Origin: Cinnamomum chago
Taxonomy: Eukaryota > Streptophyta > Magnoliopsida > Laurales > Lauraceae
DNA length: 64,000 nucleotides
Assembly (NCBI GenBank): GCA_038049695.1
Contig: CP142452.1
Span: 34,770,501-34,834,500 of the forward strand
Direction: 5' to 3'
In this document: positions 54,859 through 64,000 of the stretch, one piece after another
Layout: the number at the start of each line of letters is the position of its first letter
Position numbering within the stretch: the stretch's first letter is position 1
The notes under the pieces: generated by a model
The model's database searches: none
What the model was told of the DNA's origin: nothing
The model's input: the letters and a program-made list of their open reading frames with translations, nothing else
Made by a program: the position numbers and the translations under genes

Positions 54859-57027
54859 TGGTCGTAGCCCCAAGTGCAAGGCCGCGATTGTAGTAATAAC
54901 TCGGTGAAGTCCGAGGTCGATCCACAGGGAGTAATTAATCGTGCAAAACCTGTCCTATTGAAAACTAGTTCTAGCCTAAAAAAAATTATACAAATCAAAT
55001 GTCCTACTTTAATTCAAAATTAATTACAAGTCTGAAAAAAATTAATTACAACCAAAGAAAAATAAAAATCCTAATCTAGAAACCTAATCTAAGTACTGCA
55101 TCACCATAAGAATTATTAGTCCAACCAATTGCAATAATTATTAAGATGCATGAAAATAAAATATAAATAAATAAAATCAGAGAAAAAAAATGGATTTTAA
55201 TTCTAAAACTTTGCAATAATTACTTTGCTAAATGTCATCAATAAAAATCAAGACCATCGCACCAAGTGCGCACTGTCACTACGCACAAAAATTCGATGTT
55301 GACCCATTGGTGAAGACCAAGACCCCATAAACTTGATTTATTAATGAAAGACCCATTACAAGAAAATAACCATTACAAAATTATTTGAATCAAAATAAAA
55401 TGCATCCAACCTTACCTTAGACACATGAAACACTAAATGGAGGAGAGGGACTCGCGGTCTTGAACGGCAATTCAACCGGCTCTCGTTTTGCGATCTGAAA
55501 TCCAAGCAAGGGAAGATGATGAATAGATGGTCCGATGGTGGATCGACGGTAGCAACGGCGGTGGTGCGACGGTGGCGTGGAAATCCAAGTGGTGGTGTGC
55601 CTTAGGGAAGGCCTTGGATGAAATATTGATGGAAGGATGAAAGATGGAGAAAAATTAATGGAAAATGAAGGGAAAATGGTTGCTGGTCGTCCAAGAGAAG
55701 GGGTGGATGGAATTGACGTGCAACCCATTTTTTGGTCTTTTTATATCGTCTTTTTATATTCTTTTGATATCTTGGGCTGCAAGGTTTTTGGTTTGGGAAT
55801 GATAAGTTATGTGGGGTCCAAGTTGGATTAGGATTAGGAGGGTTTTGTCAAAGTTTCAAGGGATTGGCCTACAATCCTAGTGAGAATAGGATTCTTATTA
55901 TCTTATGCAACTTCCTCTCTTGGACCCACTTTGGCTAAGAATCAATTCAAATATGAAATTTCAGATTTGAAACAAATCTTGGATGCTTGTGGTCCCCTTT
56001 TATCTTGGACGTGTAATGCCTTAGTATGGAGGGCTTGGACGTGTGTATTCTTGGGTTGAAAACTTCAAATCTTGAGGCCTATCTTTTTGGAGATAAATTT
56101 AACAACTTGGTGCTAAAATCTTGGATTCTTTGATTTAGTTTCCAACTTGGATTGCTTAGAAAGATCTTCCCACGGCCATTTTTTTAGAACTCTTCATGGT
56201 TGGAAAAATATCTTTTGATGGGCCCACTTCTCTCTTGAAAAGATCCCTTCAAATCTGAAATTAATTTCAAACATGGAATAGAAGTAGGCCCCACTTGAAA
56301 ATATGCAACCTTTGAACTCCACACCATGCATGGACGTCCTCTCCTTGGCTGGATTTTCTTTTGCAAATTTTTTTCTTCTTTGTTTGGCTTGAATTGAATC
56401 TTAGCCATCCATCATGACATGTAAGCAATATTTGTTGGAGAGTAGATATGACACCTCACATCACATGGCCCGCAAATTTGGAACTTATCTTCAAGAGATT
56501 AAATCTGAATTTTTGCATATGAGAGCGGACCCTCCCATGGTCGTCCCTACCTTAGAATCCATGCCCAACGAAGGTGGGTCCCATGGTGCATTTGATTAAT
56601 CAATTCTCTTCCGCGGGCCCCAATTTCTGAAATTCCCTACAAAAATAAAAGCAAATGTCAAAGAATAATCTATTCATATAGGGAAGGAATTATGCAAGAT
56701 GCGGGCCCAATTCACATTAAATAGATGCATAAAATGTCACCATTTTATCAAATTTTCTTTAATTAAATCAATGGTGCAAATAAAATTCATCATTTTATGT
56801 GTAAATAAAATGCAATGAGAAATTTGTGACTTTCAATGCCAAAAATAGAGAAATTCATGATTTTATGATAAAATGCAATTTTTCAATGAGTTTTGACTCG
56901 AATTCAAACTTTGATGGCCACAAACAGAAATCATGATTTTTATACTAAAATGGTGCATGATTTGATGATTAAGTCCTTAATTAATTCTAAAATAATGAGG
57001 AAATTATGCATTTTTAAGGACTTATCA
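54859..57027 (-). repeat. LTR-C, 2,169 bp, shared by copies 2 and 3
   Basis: I saw no difference from LTR-B in the parts compared, including the A-run of 8 and the two T/C sites that separate LTR-B from LTR-A. Polypurine tract of copy 3 at 57028-57039. Confidence 0.88.
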
Positions 57028-57039
57028 CACCCCCGAACC

Positions 57040-58499
57040 AGCATTTTGCTAGTCCCAAGCAAAATATGCGAACTAGGGTTGGTCTTCTAGCCTAATCTAA
57101 TATAATATAAATGCAAAGACAAAATGGAAAACACCACTTTCGCTGGTAGCGTATGCAGCAAGCCCTTAAACCCCTAGGTTACTCCTAGTGGACGAGTTGT
57201 GCCTCGTGAGGGTTTGCAGTGAATATGTCCACAAAACTCATTTACCTAAAAATAAAATAAAATGAAATAAAATAAATCAACGAAGAGTTTTTCAAAAGAC
57301 GATTGAGTCAAATCAGATGCCTTGAATCCTCGAATAATCAAGATTTCAGGCTTTTCAAAATCTGGTTCGCTTTTTTCTTTTCAAATCTTTTAAAAAATTA
57401 TACTAAAACTTTGGGTGCCCTGTGTAGGTGTATACATCAAATCAAAAATTTTAAATGTTCTATGATAATGCCATTAAAACAAAATTCTCTCTAAGAATTT
57501 CCAACTTTCCTAGATTCGGGGTATAACGCACACATGTGACTGTGCAATGCCTAGGTCCCTTAAGCTTTCTAATTAACCCATGTAATGAGCGTTAGGCCAA
57601 TGACTCACAAAACAGATGTCTTTAGGGCACTACCTAGGTATATAAATACCCCTACGGGTTTACTAGCTCGGGATAAAAAGGCTACGAATCCAAACTCGTC
57701 ACACAACTAAACACTTTCTTTTCTCTTTTTTTTTGTTTCTTTTTGTTTTTTTTTTCATTGTTTTTTATAAACACCTATTTGTGCATCCCTTGACACCTTT
57801 TTTTTTATTTTTTTAAACGGTCCCCAACAATAGGCAGTCTTTTTCAATTCGCCGAATTAATTCACTGGTTTTGGTTGGCCTAACCTTACCGATGAACCAG
57901 GAGAACTCATATGACCAAATTTCAGAAAGTTGTCTCTTTTTTCTCTTTTGAAAGAACTCTGAAAATGACACTTAAATCTTTTTATTCAAGACTTTTGAAA
58001 TGATGTACATGTGTTATTGTGAAAAACAAAGTTCGGTATTCTTTTTATCTTTCAAAACATTGTGAGCCTTCATTTTACTTCCTTCCAAAAATTCTGAAAT
58101 TCAAGATTTCTAGACATCTTTGAATCGTCAAGTTCTTTTGAAAAATCCCTCTTTTTTTTGTTTTGTTTTGTTTTGTTTTCTTTTTTTCTTTTTTCTTTTT
58201 TTGAGAGAACTATGCAAAAATGAAAAAAAAATTGTTTAAAATTGGACAAGTGTGCTTGTTCCCACCCCCCAACCTAATCTAGACAGCGTCCTCGATGTCA
58301 GACATGAAATGCAAAATGGAATGTAACAAGAGGTGAAAATGTAAAGGGAGGAAAGGGGTAGAAAGCACCTAAAATAATGAAGCTTTTACGTAGAAACCTG
58401 TCTAATGTGAGACAAAGAATACAAAAAGAAAAGGCATGAAAAAATATATATATACACATAATGTACAAAGGTGTGGGCCACTGTCAGATCTGGTGCCCA
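57040..58499 (-). other. Non-coding 3' internal region, copy 3
   Basis: Matches 37182-38641. No envelope-like ORF. Confidence 0.7.
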
Positions 58500-61400
58500 T
58501 TAATCCTGATAGACAGGATCGATCAGAGGAATTTCATTTTCCTCTGGAGGAAAAGTCTCCAAGAATGGTTTTAAACGTTGTCCATTAACTTTAAAAGAGG
58601 AACCATTCGATGGATCAATGAGGGTCACTGCCCCATATGGAAATACTTCTTGAACAATGCAGGGGCCTGTCCAACGAGATCTTAACTTTCCAGGGAAAAG
58701 ATGAAGTCGAGAGAATTGTACAATAGGACTTTTTGAGACGGATGGAATGACTTCCTTAATATCCGTTTATCATAAACGGCCTTAGTCCTCTCTTTGTAAA
58801 TTCTTGAGTTCATATAAGCCTCATTTCTCAATTCTTCTAATTCATTTAAATCAAGGGATCTTTTCTCCCCAGCCTTGTTTAGATCAAGATTCAATTGTTT
58901 TATGGCCCAATAAGCTTTATGTTCCAGCTCCACCGGAAGGTGACAAGCTTTCCCATATATAAGCCGGTATGGAGACATCCCAATTGGGGTCTTATAAGCA
59001 GTTTTGTAAGCCCACAAAGCATCGTTTAGCCGCATTGACCAATCCTTACGACTTGGTTTTACCGTGATTTCCAAAATTCTTTTGATTTCCCTATTTGAGA
59101 CCTCTACCTGCTCACTTGTTTGAGGGTGATAGGGGGTAGTCACTTTATGTGTAACACCGTAATTTTTAAACAAACTCTCAATGATGCGGTTACAAAAGTG
59201 AGTGCCCCCATCACTAATGATGGCACGTGGAGTTCCAAAACGGGAAAAGATATTGTCCAAGATAAACTTTTTGACAGTTTTAGCATCATTATTCCTACAT
59301 GGGACTGCTTCAATCCATTTGGACACATAATCGACTACGACGAGGATATAATGAAAACCAAAGCTCGGGGGAAAAGGTCCCATAAAGTCTATACCCCAAA
59401 CATCGAATAACTCGACGACCAAAATTGGGTTTAAAGACATCATATTCCTTTTGGAAATGGAACCCCATTTTTGGCACCGCTCACATGCCTTACAGAAGTG
59501 TAAATCCAAATTGTAAAATTTTGTGAACGGTCTTCTTAGCAGAAAAATGGCCACCACAAGCATGAGAGTGGGAAAATGATATTACACTGTTTATTTCATG
59601 GTCAGGAATGCATCTCCTAATGATTTGGTCTGGGCAGTATTTAAAAAGGTATGGTTCATCCCAGAAAAACTGTTTCACTTCAGTGAAAAACTTATTTTTA
59701 TCTTGTTGCGTCCATTCTTTTGGAATTTCACCTGAAGCTAGATAATTAGCAATATCAGCATACCATGGAGAATGGGAAAATGTGGCAAACAATTGCTCAT
59801 CAGGGAAAGTGTCCTGGATTGGCAAGGGTTCTAAAGTGTTGGAAAGGACAAGCCTAGAAAGATGATCAGCCGCCACATTTTCTACTCCTTTCTTATCTTT
59901 GATTTCGATATTGAACTCTTAGAGTAAAAGGATCCATCTGATCAATCTGGGCTTGGCATCCTTCTTGGAAAAAAGGTACTTCAGCGCAGAATGGTCAGTA
60001 AAGATCACAATTTTGGATCCAATTAAGTAGGAACGAAATTTATCCAGTGCATAGACCACAACCAATAGTTCTTTCTCTGTTGTAGAATAATTAATCTGTG
60101 CACTGTTTAAAGTCCTGCTAGCATAGTAAATCACATATGGCTTTTTGTCCCTACGTTGCCCAAGAACTGCCCCAACCGCATAATCGCTAGCATCGCACAT
60201 GATTTCAAAGGGCAGGCTCCAATCTGGATGTTGCATAATTGGAGCAGTCGTCAACATGTCCTTAAGCTTGGTAAAAACCGCTTGACATGCCTCTGTCCAC
60301 TCAAATTCTGCTTCCTTTAGCAGAAGGTTACATAATGGTCTAGAAATGACACTGAAATCTTTTATGAACCTTCTGTAGAATCCGGCATGCCCTAAGAAAT
60401 TCTTACTTCTCTTACGGTTTTTGGGGAGGGCAAATTGGAAATTAAATCTATTTTGGCTTTGTCCACTTCCAATCCTCTAGATGATACAATGTGGCCAAGG
60501 ACAATCCCTTGTCGTACCATAAAATGACATTTTTCCCAATTCAATACTAAATTCTTTTCTTCACACCTAGAAAGGACCTTAGTTAAGTTGCTCAAACAAT
60601 CTTGGAATGAATCTCCAAAAACTGAAAAATCGTCCATGAAGACTTCGAGAAAACATTCCACCATATCACTAAAAATACCCAGCATGCACCTTTGAAAGGT
60701 TGCAGGAGCATTACACAGCCCAAAGGGCATCCGTCGATAAGCAAAGGTACCAAAGGGGCATGTGAAAGTTGTTTTCTCTTGGTCTTCAGGGGCGATTTCT
60801 ATTTGATTGTACCCAGAATATCCATCTAAGAAACAATAATACTCGTAGCCAGCTACCTGTTCTAAAACTTGGTCCAAGAAGGGTAGGGGAAATGATCCTT
60901 TCGTGTGACAGCATTTGATTTTCTATAGTCGATACAAACTCACCAACTTGTGGGTACGCGGGTTGGGACGAGCTCATCATTAGCATTACGGACTACAGTG
61001 ACGCCGGCCTTTTTAGGTATAACTTGGGTAAGGATAACCCATTGGCTATCCGAAATTGGGTAAATGATACCCACATCTAGAAGTTTTAAAACTTCAGCCC
61101 TAACCAATTCCTGCATAGTGGGGTTTAACCGGCGTTGCATTTGACGGGAGGGTTTTGCATTCTCCTCCAAATAGATATGATGTGTACACATGAGGGAATT
61201 AATTCCCTTAATGTCAGCCACAGTCCAAGCAATTGCACCTTTGTGTAGTTTGAGCACTTGTAAGAGTTGGACTTCTTGGTCCTTGTCAAGGTGTGCAGAA
61301 ATGACTACAGGAAATGTTTCATTTTCTCCAAGGTATGCATATTTCAGGTGAGAGGGCAAGGGTTTCAACTCAGGTTTGGGCGGCCTCATCTGAGATGGAA

Positions 61401-63753
61401 GGGACGAAGTACCAGTTGGTACCAGCTCTTCAGAAAAGGTTTTGCCTACAGTGTTGACTAGTTCAACAGTGCTATCATGTTTTTCTTTGCAGAGGGTCAG
61501 GTCCTCAATTGACTTAATAGAATCGGAGATCGATTTTTCAAAAGTTTCTGCTGTAAGAACACCGATCAAATCTACTTCTTCAAGGTCAATGTTATCATCC
61601 TGTGGTTGTTTGCAAAGGTCAAAAAAATTTAGCTCTAATGTCATGCTACCAAAAGATAGCGTCATTTTTCCATTCTGGCAATTGATCAGTGCATTGGATG
61701 TGGCTAAAAATGGTCTCCCCAAAATTACCGGAATCTGAGTATGAGGATATGCCAGAGGATGAGCGTCTAGCACAATAAAGTCTACTGGAAAGTAGAACTT
61801 GTCAACCTGCACAAGCACATCCTCTACTATCCATCTCGGTCTTTTGATTGATCGATCTGCTAGTTGCAAAGTAACCTAGGTGGGTTTGAGTTCGCCCAGT
61901 CCCAATTTTACATAGACCAAGTAAGGTAGTAAGTTGACACTTGCCCCAAGATCAAGCAATGCTTGTTCAATTTGATAATTTCCAATAATGCACGAAATTG
62001 TGGGGCATCCTGGGTCTTTGAATTTAGGGGGAGTGTCGTGCTTTAGAATTGCACTAGCTTGCTCAGTGAGAAACACTTTCTTTTGTACATGTATCTTACG
62101 CTTCAACGTGCATAACTCTTTAAGAAACTTTGCATAAGATGGGACTTGTTTGATTGGGTCTAACAACGGGATGTTAATTTTGACCTCTTTAAGCACATCC
62201 AAGATTTCCTGGTTCTGTATTGATAGCTTGGGAGGAGCTAATCGGTTAGGAAAAGGCGGTAAGGACTTGAATCCCGGAGGAACTGGGCTTTTCTCCTTGA
62301 TAGGAGGGGCTTCATTTTCCAAATTAGGCTTTTCAATCTCTTTACCACTACGTAGAGTAGTAACAGCTTGAACCTGCTCCTTTGAATTTGACGGACCACC
62401 TTGATGAACCTCATATTGTCCTTTTGGATTGGGCTGTGGTTGGGCTGGAAAAGCCCCTTTATTTTGTGTTTCAATTAACTTGCAGAGGTTCTGCATGGTG
62501 TTCGGTAAATTCTCAAAGTTCCTATCATGTTTTTTATTAATGGACTCTTGATTCACCATAAACTTAGCCACAAGTTCATCCCAAGGTGTCGTTTGAGTTG
62601 TAGGGGGTACCATTTGCTGTGTGTTTTGAGCATATGTACCAGAAATACCCCCAAATTGAGTTGACATTTGGTTGAAATTGGGCGGAGTAGCATTTGGGCC
62701 ATTCCTCCAACTAAAGTTGGGGTGATTCCTCCGATTAGGGTTGTACGTGTTACCCAAAGAATTGTTAAACTGCCGGTTGTATGTATTAGTGGCATTTGCT
62801 TATTCGTGAAGCGCTTCTTGGAAAGCAGGGAGTGTTGGACACTCTGAAGAAATATGTTTATCACTAGCGCAGATGCCACAAACTACAGCAGGTTCCTTAT
62901 TCTTCACAAATTTCAAGGACTCAACTTCTCTTGTAAGATAGGCAATTTTTGCTTGAAGATCATCATTTTCTTTTAATACATATAACCACCCTCCCTTTGC
63001 TTAATTTGATTGTTTTACGGTGTCTATACCTTCATATGTGTCCCGATTTTGTGCACTATCTGCCGAAAACTGAAGGTAGGTCCATGCTTGATTTGGGTTC
63101 TTTGCCATGAATTCCCCATTGCACATCATCTCCACGAATTGACGTGTTTCTAGACTAAGTCCATCATAGAAGTGACCAATTATATTGTGCAATTCAAATC
63201 CGTGGTGGGGACATGCAAGGAATAGTTCATTAAAGCGTTCCCAACACCTATAATAAGACTCCTTATCTTTTTGTTTAAAACTCATAATATTTCTCCATAA
63301 GGTGTATGTCTTATGTAATGGGAAAAATTTCTTTAAAAATTCTCGGACCATGTCGGACCATAGAACAATCGAATTGGGCTGTAAGGAGTGAAGTCATGCC
63401 TTAGCCTTATCTCTGAGGGAAAATGGAAATAAACAAAATTTGATAAGGTTTTCTCTCACATGATTGAAGTGTAGTGTTGCACACACTTCTTCGAACTCTT
63501 TTATGTGCAAATATGCACTTTCCGATTCAAGTCCATGAAATTTGGGGAGAAGTTGGATTACTCCCGGTTTGATATCAAATTGACCCGCACTTGCGGGTAT
63601 AACCATGCACGACGGTGTGGCTTGTCGTGTAGGGTGAAGGTAATCACGTAGACTCCTAATTAGTGGTTGATTCACCTCCCCATTATTATTGGGTCCATTC
63701 CCATTACCGTTCTCATTCCTAATTTCATCATTATCACTATGCTCATCAGCCAT
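58500..63753 (-). pseudogene. Athila gag-pol, copy 3, disabled
   Basis: Same domain order and the same lesions, 19,858 bases right of copy 1 (stops at 63394, 63001, 62800, 61876, 60940 and 59919). It shares the Ser variant with copy 2. Gag start Met at 63753, end TAA at 58500. The leader (63754-64000) continues past the window, so the array has at least this third unit. Confidence 0.92.
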
Positions 63754-64000
63754 ATTGGAAATCCTAATAGAACCAGGAGATCTAGATTCGTAGAATTTAA
63801 TCAAGCCCTTGATAGGTGATTCCTTCCTTTCTAACCGATTTGAGGAGTCCCTCTGCCAAGAAGATGGGGGTCTTTCCTTTTTTTTTTGGAATTTTGAAAA
63901 GTTTTTCTTTTTAAAGAAACCTAGAAAGAAAAACTACCTAAGGTCCGTTTTTAGATTTAAAAGAATATTCTCAAATTCTTGCAAAGTCTTAATCTTAGAA

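Larger units (their letters stand above)
35148..64000 (-). repeat. Tandem array of an Athila-lineage retrotransposon, 9,929-bp unit
   Basis: Every landmark right of 35400 recurs at +9,929 and +19,858. The layout on the + strand is LTR-A (truncated), internal 1, LTR-B, internal 2, LTR-C, internal 3 running off the edge. Adjacent copies share one LTR, so this is a tandem array and not three complete insertions. Differences that I found: 35158 A against C, an A-run of 7 against 8 at about 35335, 35377 C against T, 35400 T against C and 42784 A against G; copies 2 and 3 agree at all of these. All copies are on the minus strand. Confidence 0.92.

Noticed and set aside
35148..64000. Three independent full-length Athila insertions
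   Set aside because: Only one LTR separates neighbouring internal regions, and all copies carry the same lesions.
35148..64000. A CRISPR-like or satellite array
   Set aside because: The repeat is a 9.9-kb retrotransposon unit with LTR, primer site, polypurine tract and gag-pol domains.

Overview
This window is plant nuclear DNA: AT-rich, intron-bearing, and dominated by LTR retrotransposons of Ty3/gypsy type (Athila and chromovirus-like), RTE-type LINE ends and short inverted-repeat DNA transposons. I see no bacterial, organellar or viral genome context. The species cannot be fixed from the sequence; a flowering plant with large, transposon-filled introns is the safe statement.

The only host gene I can support is on the + strand from 2396 to 27827. 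Nine exons splice into one continuous frame of 346 codons including the stop. They encode the C-terminal part of a plant alpha/beta-hydrolase (serine aminopeptidase S33-like). Its 5' exons, including the one expected to carry the nucleophile serine, lie before base 1. Two introns are very large (12.6 kb and 9.8 kb) and hold most of the transposon debris of the left half; the remaining six are 72-650 bases.

Region by region: 1-2395 is intron or LTR debris upstream of the first visible exon. Intron 2520-15133 holds a TGATGCA-ended LTR pair (5227-5670 and 11470-12197) enclosing a decayed gag-pol that runs opposite to its LTRs, plus three small transposons with recognisable target duplications (9783-10436, 11797-12098, 12243-12395). 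Intron 15215-25016 holds an LTR-like segment, a 2.4-kb hAT-like element with an 8-bp target duplication (18557-20977) and a 2.55-kb gag-only LTR element with a 5-bp target duplication (21747-24299). Downstream of the gene are two head-to-tail 0.8-kb RTE LINE 3' ends (28859-30473), a nest of MITEs (30537-31998) and two further MITEs (32262-33354).

From about 35148 to the right edge the window is one tandem array: a 9,929-bp unit repeated almost three times. Each unit is one 2,169-bp LTR plus one 7.76-kb internal region of an Athila-lineage element on the minus strand, so neighbouring copies share a single LTR. All three copies carry the same premature stops and frameshifts, and I found only about five differences between copies. 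The array therefore spread as already-dead DNA, by unequal exchange or rolling duplication, unless it is an assembly artefact. This array and the inverted gag-pol in the first large intron are the most notable structures. I found no evidence for a previously undescribed gene system.
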